From CAYPTB01 sp964413535 (GTDB lineage: Bacteria; Planctomycetota; UBA1135; GCA-002686595): 64,000 nt of DNA. Position numbers and translations under genes: made by a program. Below the pieces are notes generated by a model. It did not search any database. It was not told the origin of the DNA and saw only the letters and a program-made list of their open reading frames with translations. Location: NCBI GenBank assembly GCA_964413535.1, contig CAYPTB010000058.1, forward strand, positions 1-64,000. The letters are read 5' to 3'. Below, piece by piece: positions 49,536-57,323 of the stretch (position 1 is the first letter of the stretch; every line of letters begins with the position of its first letter).

Positions 49536-50132
49536 TCAGGCCTCGCCGTCGCGGGGCGGCGCGCGCCCGGAGAGTCGGTCCCACAGGAGCGCGCGCGCGA
49601 CCGCCCAGCGGCGTTCGGCCGTCGGCTTCGAGACGCCCAGCGCGGTCGCGACCTCCTCCATGGTCAGACCGGCGTAGAAGCGCAGCTCGACGAGCTTCGA
49701 GAGGTCCGGATCGCTCTGCGCCAACGCGTCGAGCGCCTCGTCGAACTCGAGCACGTCCTTCACCGACGCCTCGGCGCGGTCGAGCACGTCGTCGAGCGGC
49801 ACGCGCGCGCGGTCCTTCCCGCCGCGCTTCTGCGCCGCGCGCGCGCGCGCGTGGTCGATGAGCACGCTGCGCATGGCCGAGGCCGCGAGGCCGAGGAAGT
49901 GCGCGCGGCTCTGCCAGCTCTCGCGCTCCGGCGCGTCGACGAGCTTCATCCAGGCCTCGTGGACGAGCGCGGTCGCCTGCAGCGTGTGGTCGGCGCGCTG
50001 CCCGCGCATGAGCGAGCCCGCCAGGCGCCGCAGCTCGGCGTACACGATCGGGAACAGGCTCGCGTCGGCGCCGCGGTCGCCCTCCGCGCCGAGGCGCAGC
50101 AGGCGAGTGATGTCGGACGGGCCCTCGGGCAT
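49536..50132 (-). CDS. ECF sigma factor of the TIGR02999 type
   Basis: 198 aa from ATG 50132. Region 2: LFPIVYAELRRLAGSLMRGQ then ATALVHEAWMKLVDAPE. The middle signature is SVLIDHARARAAQKRGGKD. Region 4: ALAQSDPDLSKLVELRFYAG then MEEVATALGVSKPTAERRW, a helix-turn-helix. It is clearly paralogous to the factor at 34293, but here it converges on its presumed kinase partner instead of preceding it. It is divergent from the secreted tail-fibre-like gene, with 183 bases between, making that gene a plausible target. Confidence 0.93.
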   Translation of the reverse strand: MPEGPSDITRLLRLGAEGDRGADASLFPIVYAELRRLAGSLMRGQRADHTLQATALVHEAWMKLVDAPERESWQSRAHFLGLAASAMRSVLIDHARARAAQKRGGKDRARVPLDDVLDRAEASVKDVLEFDEALDALAQSDPDLSKLVELRFYAGLTMEEVATALGVSKPTAERRWAVARALLWDRLSGRAPPRDGEA

Positions 50133-50315
50133 GGCGGAGCCGGGATCCGGCGCGCCCGGCGAGCCGCGCGATCCGAGGCCTTCCCCGCTCGATTATGCGC
50201 GCGGGCCCGGGCCGCGAGGAGGTCCGGGGCCGGCGCTGATGGACCCGGCGGGCGCTTCTCGTCTTCCCCTCCGAACGTCCTTCGTCCCGACCCTCCCCGT
50301 GTGGATCAGCCCGCC

Positions 50316-52514
50316 ATGACTCCCAACCTGCCGCTCGCCGCTCTCTCCGTCCTCGTTCCCCTCGTCTCCGTCGCCGACCGCGGCGCCGCCCCTGCCCCCG
50401 CCCCGGCGCAGACGCCGCCCTCGGCCCAGCGCCTCGCCTGGGGCGACCTCGACGGCGACGGTCGGCTCGACCTCTACGCCGCCAGCGAGAGCGGCGGCCG
50501 CCTCCTGTGCCAGGCGGCCGACGGCAGCTTCGCGGCCCAGGCCGCGTCGCCCGCCGCGGTGGCCGGCACGGCGGCCCAGTGGCGCGACGTGGATGCGGAC
50601 GGCGACGACGACCTCCTCGTGTGGGGCGCCGACGGCGGCCACCTCTTCGTCAACGAGGCGGGCGTGCTGCGCGACGCGACGGTCGAGGCCGGGCTCGTGC
50701 ACGACGCCGGAGTCGTCACGGCGCTCGAGTGGCTCGACGTGAACGGCGATGGGCGCGAGGACCTCTTGCTCACGGCGTCGCGGCCGCTGCTCTTCGCGGA
50801 CGCCGGGCGCGGCTACTTCCAGGCGCTCGAGCTCGGCGTGCCCGGCGAGCTCGCCCCTGCGCCGCGCGCGACGCCGCTCGTGCCGCTCCCCGCGCCGGAC
50901 GCCGCCGCGGCGGATGCAGCGGCGGCGGATGCAGCGGCTGACGCGGCTCCGGCGAGCTCGGCCGGCTCGACTGCCGCCGCATCGAGCGGGCCCGCGCTGG
51001 TGAAGCTGCGCACGCTCGACGCGCTCACGAGCCCCTGCACGACGAGTCTGACGGACGCGCTGCTCGGCGACTGCATCTCGGCCTCGGCCGTGCCGACGCT
51101 CGGCATGCTCATGCCGCTCTCGAAGGACTTCAACGTCGACGCGGGCGGGCGGGTGGGCGTGGGCACGCTGAAACCGGCGGTGAAGCTCGACGTCGCGGGC
51201 GACGTGCGCGCCACCGGGCAGCTCGTCTCCAGCGTGACCAATGGACCGCCGCTCGCCGTGAGCTCCACGGAGCTCGTGTCGCGGCTCAACGCGGACCTGC
51301 TCGACGGCTTCAACGCGAGCGCGTTCTCCCAGCTCGGGTCCTCGATCGAGGGTAGCGAGATCACGAACGGCACGATCGGCGACGCGGACGTTTCGTCCTC
51401 GGCCGCCATCGCCGGAACGAAGGTTTCGCCGAGCTTCGGTTCGCAGACGGTGACGACCACGGGCAGCCTGGGCGTCGGCACGACGATACCCGGCGCGAAG
51501 CTCGACGTCGTGGGCGACGTGCGGGCGAGCGGCAAGCTCGTCTCGACCGCCACGACCGGCGCGCCGCTCGCCGTCAGCTCCTCCATCGTCGTCCCGCAGC
51601 TCAACGCCGATCTCTTGGACGGCTTCAGCGCGAGCGCGTTCTCGCAGCTCGGCTCCTCGATCGAGGGCAGCGAGATCACGAACGGCACGATCGGCGACGC
51701 CGACATCTCCTCGTCGGCGGCCATCGCCGGGACGAAGGTCGCGCCGAGCTTCGGCTCGCAAACCGTGACGACCACCGGCAACCTCGGCGTCGGCACGACG
51801 TCGCCGGTCACGCGGATGCAGGTGAACGGAGGCTCGGACGTGAAGATCACGGGCGGCGGCTTCCTGCAGCTCGGCGCGGACAACGCAGCCAACGTGGGCT
51901 TCGACGACAACGAGATCATGGCGCGCAACAACGGCGCCGCCTCGACGCTCGCGCTCAACTCCGAGAGCGGCAACGTGACGGTCTCGGCGAACGGCGCGGG
52001 CCGCCTGGGCGTGGGCACGGCGAGCCCGACGGGCCGCCTGCACGTGGTCGACGCGAGTGGAGGCGACGGAGCGGTCGTGCTCCCCACGGGATCGATCTCG
52101 CGCGGGGAGATCCTCGACGAGCCGGGCGTGGCGGGGGACGTGAACGACTCGGGCCTCTACCTGGGCGAGACGGAGAAGTCGCTCTGCTCGAGGACGATCA
52201 CGGTTCCCACGGACGGCTACATCGTCGCCGTGGCGGCCGTGCACGTCGAGAACTTCTTCGCAGTCATCGGCAGCGTGGATTTGCGCATCACGGACGACAT
52301 CTTCGGCTCGGGAGACCCGTCTTGGGGGTGGACCACGAGCGGGCTCATCGATTCGACCATCATCTCGCCGTCGCGCGTCTTCCAGGTGTCCGCTGGCTCG
52401 CACACGATTTACTTCCGCGGCAGGTCGATCGGCTTGAACAACCAGTTCGTGACGAAGGAGAAGACGCTGACCCTGATGTTCTTCCCCACGGCCTACGGCA
52501 CGGTCGATTCCTAG
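50316..52514 (+). CDS. Secreted VCBS/FG-GAP protein with tail-fibre-like repeats
   Basis: 732 aa from ATG 50316. Signal peptide MTPNLPLAALSVLVPLVSVA. Residues 30-175 hold VCBS/FG-GAP units with calcium-binding loops (WGDLDGDGRLDLYAAS, WRDVDADGDDDLLVWG, WLDVNGDGREDLLLT). An Ala/Asp/Ser linker (near 190-225) includes AAADAAAADAAADAA. From about 275 there are two nearly identical 105-residue repeats: LNADLLDGF-ASAFSQLG, SEITNGTIGDAD, AAIAGTKV, QTVTTTG-LGVGTT. These resemble the beta-rich shafts of phage tail fibres and secreted trimeric fibres. The C-terminus is a jelly-roll-like domain (RTITVPTDGYIVAVAAVHVE). A perfect 14-bp hairpin follows the gene. Surface fibre is the likely role. Confidence 0.82.
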   Translation: MTPNLPLAALSVLVPLVSVADRGAAPAPAPAQTPPSAQRLAWGDLDGDGRLDLYAASESGGRLLCQAADGSFAAQAASPAAVAGTAAQWRDVDADGDDDLLVWGADGGHLFVNEAGVLRDATVEAGLVHDAGVVTALEWLDVNGDGREDLLLTASRPLLFADAGRGYFQALELGVPGELAPAPRATPLVPLPAPDAAAADAAAADAAADAAPASSAGSTAAASSGPALVKLRTLDALTSPCTTSLTDALLGDCISASAVPTLGMLMPLSKDFNVDAGGRVGVGTLKPAVKLDVAGDVRATGQLVSSVTNGPPLAVSSTELVSRLNADLLDGFNASAFSQLGSSIEGSEITNGTIGDADVSSSAAIAGTKVSPSFGSQTVTTTGSLGVGTTIPGAKLDVVGDVRASGKLVSTATTGAPLAVSSSIVVPQLNADLLDGFSASAFSQLGSSIEGSEITNGTIGDADISSSAAIAGTKVAPSFGSQTVTTTGNLGVGTTSPVTRMQVNGGSDVKITGGGFLQLGADNAANVGFDDNEIMARNNGAASTLALNSESGNVTVSANGAGRLGVGTASPTGRLHVVDASGGDGAVVLPTGSISRGEILDEPGVAGDVNDSGLYLGETEKSLCSRTITVPTDGYIVAVAAVHVENFFAVIGSVDLRITDDIFGSGDPSWGWTTSGLIDSTIISPSRVFQVSAGSHTIYFRGRSIGLNNQFVTKEKTLTLMFFPTAYGTVDS
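51153..51782 (+). repeat. Two tandem 315-bp coding repeats
   Basis: The DNA repeats with an exact 315-bp period (starts at 51153 and 51468; a third partial unit begins at 51783). Each encodes 105 aa with GVGT-P-KLDV-GDVRA-G-LVS, LNADLLDGF and SSAAIAGTKV. The units differ at scattered third-codon and a few other positions, so duplication is not brand new. Copy number could vary between strains. Confidence 0.9.
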
Positions 52515-52899
52515 TACCCGCTGCGCGGTACAAAAGCGTCCAAGGAGACGAGGCGCCGCTCCGGGAGTCCTGGGCCCCGGAGCGGCGCCGACCTCTTCTG
52601 TCGGGGCCGGAGCGACTCCGCGCTCTCGCTCGAAGCCCCGGGCAAGAAGACGGGAGAAGGGCGGGAAAGGACGGCCGCGCTCGACTCCTCGATGCGGGGA
52701 ACGGCGTCTGGGCGGTAAGGTGCCGAGCCAAGGAGCGATCGCTGCGCCGGGGCCCGATAAGACGTCGCGCGATGGTCCTCCGCCGGCGCGCCGGTCAAGA
52801 TGGGACGGCGCCGAAGAGGTGCTCGGAGGAGTTCGCGATGCTCGCTTCGCCGCGGGAAGACCAGGAGAGACGCTCGCCCAGGTTCGAGTGCGCTCGGCG
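52515..52899 (+). other. Intergenic region after the tail-fibre-like gene
   Basis: About 385 bases. It opens with a strong terminator hairpin (listed separately). The remainder shows no recognised coding pattern and should contain the promoter for the gene at 52900. Confidence 0.5.
52552..52589 (+). terminator. Perfect 14-bp hairpin terminator
   Basis: GGCGCCGCTCCGGG (52552-52565) and CCCGGAGCGGCGCC (52576-52589) are exact complements around a 10-base loop, 38 bases past the stop of the tail-fibre-like gene. A pyrimidine-rich stretch (CCTCTTCT) follows. This is the strongest intrinsic-terminator-like structure in the window. Confidence 0.75.
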
Positions 52900-53685
52900 A
52901 TGAGCGCTTCGGTCCCCTACGTCGGGCGGCTCGAGCACGTGCGCGAAGTCGCGCTGCACGGGACGACGGAGCTCGGCTACTGGAAGCAGCGGCTCGCTGA
53001 CGAGAGCCTGGTGTGCGCCGACCTGGACGGCAGGGCGCGGCTCTCGATCGTAGCGAGCGACTCGCGTTGGCTGGGCATGCCCTTCTGCGAGCTCGCGATC
53101 GCCTTGCACGTGTCGACGACCGCCTTCGGCCGCCGCCGCGTAGGCTTCTTCTTCCTGCGCGCCTTCCAGTCGAGCCGTTCGCTCGCCTTCTGCGAGCGGA
53201 CGTTCTTCGGCACGCCGTACGAGCACGCCGACGTGCGCGTCTCCGCCGAGATTCCTGCACACGTTCGACTGACGCGAAAGGGCAAGTCCGTCCTGCGCGC
53301 CGAGATGCGCCTCGATCCGTCCGCGTCGACCCGCGAGCCGCTGCGGTCGGCGGAGGAGGCCTTCGAAGGTCCGGTGTTCCTGCCCTCGAAGCGCGAGCGC
53401 GAGCGCACGGACGAGGTGCCGCGCAGCGCCGTCTTCGAGCCGAGCATCCAGCCCGGACGTCCGAGCAAGCTCTTCTTCGCCGCGCTGCGCGGCCGCACGG
53501 AGACGTATCCGTTCCTCGAGGGCGTCGACGCGCTCGCGCTCGAGCCGACGCCCGAGCTGCCGGTCCTCGGGGAGCTCGTCGATGCGCGCTTCCGCCCGCT
53601 CGAATGGGCGATCCGAAGGGACGCCGCGCACGCGCGCTCGAGGACCTACGACCGCGCGCGCGCGCTCGCCGAACCCGCGCGGTGA
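52900..53685 (+). CDS. Acetoacetate-decarboxylase/DUF2071-like protein
   Basis: 261 aa from ATG 52900 (a 60-residue longer frame is poor). Pattern: TELGYWKQRLADESLVCADL, LSIVASDSRWLGMPFCELAI, GFFFLRAFQSSRSLAFCERT, FFGTPYEHADVRVSAEIP, which resembles the curled beta-barrel of the ADC/DUF2071 superfamily, where 'fRElti-v-v' and 'f-TPYy-a-V-v' recur. No catalytic Lys can be assigned with confidence. The remaining 100 residues include a Lys/Arg-rich loop (SKRERERTDEVPRS) and a second half-barrel. Cytosolic; function unknown. Confidence 0.5.
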   Translation: MSASVPYVGRLEHVREVALHGTTELGYWKQRLADESLVCADLDGRARLSIVASDSRWLGMPFCELAIALHVSTTAFGRRRVGFFFLRAFQSSRSLAFCERTFFGTPYEHADVRVSAEIPAHVRLTRKGKSVLRAEMRLDPSASTREPLRSAEEAFEGPVFLPSKRERERTDEVPRSAVFEPSIQPGRPSKLFFAALRGRTETYPFLEGVDALALEPTPELPVLGELVDARFRPLEWAIRRDAAHARSRTYDRARALAEPAR

Positions 53686-53796
53686 GTCGGCGGAGCGAGA
53701 GCGTCCGTTCGGCGCCGTGCGTGAGAACGCGGCGCTCGCTGAAACGAGCTCCCCGCGACGCTCGCGGAACCGGTGGCGAGTCCTCGCGCGCCGGCG

Positions 53797-54822
53797 TCAG
53801 CGCGGGCGCTTGCCGCGCATGACGAGGCCCACGCTGCCGAGCACGAGCGCGCTGCCGACGAGCGTGTGCCAGCCGAACGGCTCGTCGCCGACGAACGTGC
53901 CGACGCACAGCGCCGTCATCGGCGTCAGATAGGCGATCACGCCCATGCGGTGCGCGGGCGCGTGGCGCAGGGCCCAGAAGTACAGGCCGAACGCCACGAC
54001 CGTGCCCACCAGCGCGAGGTAGACCACGCTCCCGATCGCCGTGGCCGACCACACGACGCGCGCGTCGCGCTCGAACAGGAGTCCGGCGGCCACGAGCAAG
54101 GGCGCCGCGATCAGGAGGCCGTTGCGGTTCAGGTAGAGCGAGCTCACCTGCGCGCCTTGCTTCTTCACGTGGATCTGCGCGACGGCCGACGCGGCCGGGC
54201 TCACGAGCAATAGCGCGCCGAACGCGAGCCCGCCGGGCCCGACGTGCACGAGGTCTGTCGCGAACAGCACCACGATCCCCGCGAACCCGACGAGGAAGCC
54301 GATCCACTCGCGCGCGGCGATCCGACCGCTCGGCAGGAACGCGTGCGACAGCACGGCGAGCATCATCGGGAACGTGCCCCACAACACGCTCACGAGCCCC
54401 GACGGCAGCCGTGTCTCCGACACGTACACGATCGAGTAGCTGCACGCGAAGTTGAGGAGCCCGACGGCGAGGCTCGTGCGCGCGTCCGGCCGCACGCCGC
54501 CCTCGCGCTTCCCGAACGCCGCGGCGATCCCGGCGAACACGAGCGCCGCCAGCGTGAAGCGCGCGCCGGCCGCCGTGAACGGCGGCAGGTCCGCGAGCCC
54601 CTGCTTGATGACGAAGTAGGTCGTCCCCCAGATGAGCGAGAGCAGGCCGATGATCGCATCGGTGAGGAGCGCCCGCCGCCGCGCAGGAGCGCTGGCGTCG
54701 TCGACCAACGTCGCTTCGGCTCCCGCGGCTCGGACGCCTGCCGGGACGCCCGTTCCCGCGCGGGCGAGTTCCTCGGCCTCGCCGCTCTGTGCGGCCGTGC
54801 GATTCGGGCTCGTGCTCGACAT
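53797..54822 (-). CDS. EamA/DMT family transporter
   Basis: 341 aa. After a 45-residue cytoplasmic lead there are ten membrane helices in two EamA halves: DAIIGLLSLIWGTTYFVIKQ opens the first, with LNFACSYSIVYVSETRLPSG and GTFPMMLAVLSHAFLPSGRI; the second has GALLLVSPAASAVAQIHVKK and VYLALVGTVVAFGLYFWALR, then VIAYLTPMTALCVGTFVGDE. This drug/metabolite-type layout exports amino acids, nucleotides or other small molecules. Substrate unknown. ATG 54822 is a normal start; the charged N-terminus is longer than usual. Confidence 0.92.
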   Translation of the reverse strand: MSSTSPNRTAAQSGEAEELARAGTGVPAGVRAAGAEATLVDDASAPARRRALLTDAIIGLLSLIWGTTYFVIKQGLADLPPFTAAGARFTLAALVFAGIAAAFGKREGGVRPDARTSLAVGLLNFACSYSIVYVSETRLPSGLVSVLWGTFPMMLAVLSHAFLPSGRIAAREWIGFLVGFAGIVVLFATDLVHVGPGGLAFGALLLVSPAASAVAQIHVKKQGAQVSSLYLNRNGLLIAAPLLVAAGLLFERDARVVWSATAIGSVVYLALVGTVVAFGLYFWALRHAPAHRMGVIAYLTPMTALCVGTFVGDEPFGWHTLVGSALVLGSVGLVMRGKRPR

Positions 54823-55123
54823 GGGCGAAGACGGTACGACGGGAACCGCGATCGACGAACGCTTCTCGGGACCGTTCGCCGGTCGTGCGCGAAATCATGT
54901 CTCGAGACACCGGCCGAACCGGCCGCGGATCGCCGTCTACCGGGAGGCTCGCGCGAGGAGCGGAGCGCCTGCTCGATCGAGGACGTCGCCGCGCGAACGA
55001 CGCCGCGCCAGGCGGTGCCGGTGGGGAACCAAAGCCGCTCGGCGGCGCCTCGCAGCGCCGAGTCCCAGAGTCGGACGCCGAGCGGTGGATCGTCGTCGTG
55101 AGAACCTGCTCGCCGTCCTCGCG
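54823..55123. other. Intergenic stretch without a recognised feature
   Basis: About 300 bases between the EamA gene start and the hydrolase gene end, both minus-strand. It contains the palindrome TGTCTCGAGACA and a CCGGCC-type inverted pair near 54895-54930 that could be an operator. No protein match and no terminator with a T tract were found. Confidence 0.4.
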
Positions 55124-56173
55124 CTACTCGTTTAGGAACCAGGAGACGATGCGCTGGAAGAGCGGCCCCCAGCCGTCGGTGCGCGCGCCGCCGGATTCGA
55201 GCGAGAAGCTGTGGTCCGCGCCGGCCACCAGCTCGAAGCGCGCGTCGCGGCCGCGCGCGACGAGCTCGGCCTGGAGCACGTCGAACGACGCGCGCGTCAC
55301 GGCCCGGTCCTCCGCGCCTTGCGCGACGAAGACGCGCGCGTCGCTCGCGAGGAGTTGCTCCAAGGTCGACGTCGCGAGGAACGACGACCAACGCCGGTAC
55401 GGGTGCCCGAAGAAGAGCCTCTCGGAGCTCAGAGGGTCCGCCTGGATCGCTCGCCACTGTCCGAGCACGTACTCCACGCGCTCCTTTGGATCGTCCGACA
55501 CGCGGTCGAAGAACTCGCCGCGCCGCGCGAGCTCGACGAGGTCGAAGAGCTGCGTCGGCCCGCCGCCCGCGAGCACCGCGACGTGCGTGATCCAGTCATG
55601 GTCGGCCGCGAGCTTCGCCGCCACGATCCCGCCCTCCGAATGCCCGACGACGAGCACGCGTTCGTCGCGGACATCCGGCAGCCTGCGCGCCGCCTCCAGC
55701 GCCGCGTGCACGGCCTCCGCCCAGCGCTCGAGCGTGTGCTCGCTCCGGAAGAGCTCCGACGCGTGCGTCGAGCCGCCCGGATCGGCCGGAGCGTCGAGGA
55801 AGGTCACGCCCGGCTTCTCCACGATCACGAGCCGCGCCCGCCCACGCACGACATCCGCGATCGCGTTGTGCCCCGTGCGCCCCTCCACCCGGCCGTTCGC
55901 CTCGACGAAGTGCGACTGCGCGCCCGACCCGTGCACGTACGCGACGAGCGGCAACGCCGCCCCGCCCTCCGGCTCCTCCGACACGTAGAACACGCTGCGC
56001 CGCCCGAATGCGTCCCCCGCGAAGTACCGCCGATAGGGCTGGCCGCGCACGGCGGCCTCGTCGGCGACCGGCTCGTACCGCGCCTTCTCCTCCTGCGCAG
56101 GCCCCGTCGCCGCCATGGACGACGAGAGCAGCGCCAGGATCCCTCCGACGATTCGTTGTCTGGACATGTTCAT
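55124..56173 (-). CDS. Exported alpha/beta hydrolase
   Basis: 349 aa from ATG 56173 with AGGA upstream. Signal peptide (QRIVGGILALLSSSMAATG). The alpha/beta-hydrolase fold shows the oxyanion segment VAYVHGSGAQSHF, the nucleophile elbow VLVVGHSEGGIVAAKLA, an acid in VFVAQGAEDRAVTRAS, and the catalytic His in LVAGADHSFSLESGG. A lid-like insertion (about 215-290) carries ELARRGEFFDRV. Related to dienelactone-hydrolase/BAAT-like esterases; substrate unknown. Periplasmic by signal. Confidence 0.88.
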   Translation of the reverse strand: MNMSRQRIVGGILALLSSSMAATGPAQEEKARYEPVADEAAVRGQPYRRYFAGDAFGRRSVFYVSEEPEGGAALPLVAYVHGSGAQSHFVEANGRVEGRTGHNAIADVVRGRARLVIVEKPGVTFLDAPADPGGSTHASELFRSEHTLERWAEAVHAALEAARRLPDVRDERVLVVGHSEGGIVAAKLAADHDWITHVAVLAGGGPTQLFDLVELARRGEFFDRVSDDPKERVEYVLGQWRAIQADPLSSERLFFGHPYRRWSSFLATSTLEQLLASDARVFVAQGAEDRAVTRASFDVLQAELVARGRDARFELVAGADHSFSLESGGARTDGWGPLFQRIVSWFLNE

Positions 56174-56283
56174 GGTCCTGTCGTCGTTCGCGTCAGTGGA
56201 CGTCCGCCAACGTGTCCGAATCGACAGCTCACGCACGTCGATCGGTCGGTCGATCGTTCGTCGAGTCGGTTCACGCTAGCTCC

Positions 56284-56724
56284 TCAGCGAGCGCAAGGTT
56301 CCCAATTGGAGTCATCCCTTGCCCAGTCCGCCAACGTGGCGGATCGCTTCTTCAACAAGGGAGCGAGCTCACGTGCGTTCGCATGGCTACCCACGCTCAT
56401 GTCGGGATGTGTCTGGCCAGCTTCCATCAGCGCGGCGAGGCGTCGCCAGCGTTCGGCGATCGTCGCGACCGCTTCACGCGGCGTGGGGTTCCCCTGCGAA
56501 GAGACGTAGTCCGTCGGCAGATCACCATGGATCACCCACCATCCGACGTGACCGGGGCGGACGACGCTCTCCACCGCCCACACCGACACATACGGAGCCA
56601 CGTGCCACGCCGGCCATGCACCCACTTCGCCGAATGCCGGCAGCTCACGATGCAGGTACGTCACAACGGTCTTGCGGCCCTCGGCACACCACTCTGCTTC
56701 CTTCCGGCGTTCTTCGGCATTCAT
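56284..56724 (-). CDS. DUF4826 family protein
   Basis: 146 aa from ATG 56724, with AGGAAG just upstream. It opens AEERRKEAEWCAEGRKTVVT, a helix, and continues with AWPAWHVAPYVSVWAVESVV and GWWVIHGDLPTDYVSSQG, matching the DUF4826 core (APyVavW ... WvIsGDlPtDhi). The remainder is helical (PREAVATIAERWRRLAALME). Cytosolic; function unknown. It starts the run of minus-strand genes after the DUF1089 gene, separated by 20 bases, so it may be co-transcribed with it. Confidence 0.8.
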   Translation of the reverse strand: MNAEERRKEAEWCAEGRKTVVTYLHRELPAFGEVGAWPAWHVAPYVSVWAVESVVRPGHVGWWVIHGDLPTDYVSSQGNPTPREAVATIAERWRRLAALMEAGQTHPDMSVGSHANARELAPLLKKRSATLADWARDDSNWEPCAR

Positions 56725-56744
56725 GGCTTCCTCGCGTGCGCGGC

Positions 56745-57323
56745 TCAACCGGAGGTCATCTGCTCGAACAGGCCTGGGTAGTGGGCGATGGCGCCGGAGG
56801 GCTGCACGCGGAGCGTGGCGGCGTAGCCGATGGTCGGCGCTTCGTAGGCGTACTCCGAGCGGCTGATGCGCGCATAGCTCTGCGGCAGGCGCACGAGCCG
56901 CAGGCCCGGGAACTCGAGGTAGGCGGCCGGCGCCTCGGCGCGCTCACCGACTTCCAGCGCGAGCCGCCGCAGCACGATCAGATTGGTGGCCGGCGTGAAG
57001 CTCAGGTCGAGGTCGATGCAGCCCGCGACGGCCTTCTTCTGCACGCCGTCGACCTCCCAGCGCCCCGAGCCCGCGGCGCGGATGCGCAGGTCGACGGCGC
57101 GCGTACCGAGGTAGCCCGTCACGCGCGCTCCGCGGCTGCGCCACGCCGCGTCCGTCGTGACCTCGTAGGAGAAGTGACACGGCTTGCCCTCGAAGAAGAC
57201 CGCGGCGCCGGACAACCGCCACCCGTTCGCGAGCGCGAGCAACCGGCAACCATCGTGGCCGGGACGATCCAACCTGCGCCAGAAGAACGTGCCGGCGCGC
57301 GCGGCCGAGCTGGATCGCCTCAC
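56745..57323 (-). CDS. DUF1089 putative glycolipid-binding protein
   Basis: 192 aa from GTG 57323, which overlaps the M20 gene stop as GTGA. The pattern FFWRRLDRPGHDGCRLLALA, GWRLSGAAVFFEGKPCHFSY, WEVDGVQKKAVAGCIDLDLS, FTPATNLIVLRRLALEVGE and LPQSYARISRSEYAYEAP matches PF06475 (PA1994-type spiral beta-roll resembling LolA/LolB), proposed to bind glycolipids. It has no signal peptide, so it should be cytosolic. Translational coupling to a peptidase gene is seen; the reason is unknown. Confidence 0.87.
   Translation of the reverse strand: MRRSSSAARAGTFFWRRLDRPGHDGCRLLALANGWRLSGAAVFFEGKPCHFSYEVTTDAAWRSRGARVTGYLGTRAVDLRIRAAGSGRWEVDGVQKKAVAGCIDLDLSFTPATNLIVLRRLALEVGERAEAPAAYLEFPGLRLVRLPQSYARISRSEYAYEAPTIGYAATLRVQPSGAIAHYPGLFEQMTSG

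Noticed and set aside
50316..52514. Prophage tail-fibre locus
   Set aside because: The repeats resemble tail-fibre shafts, but the protein has a signal peptide and VCBS units and no other phage gene is nearby.
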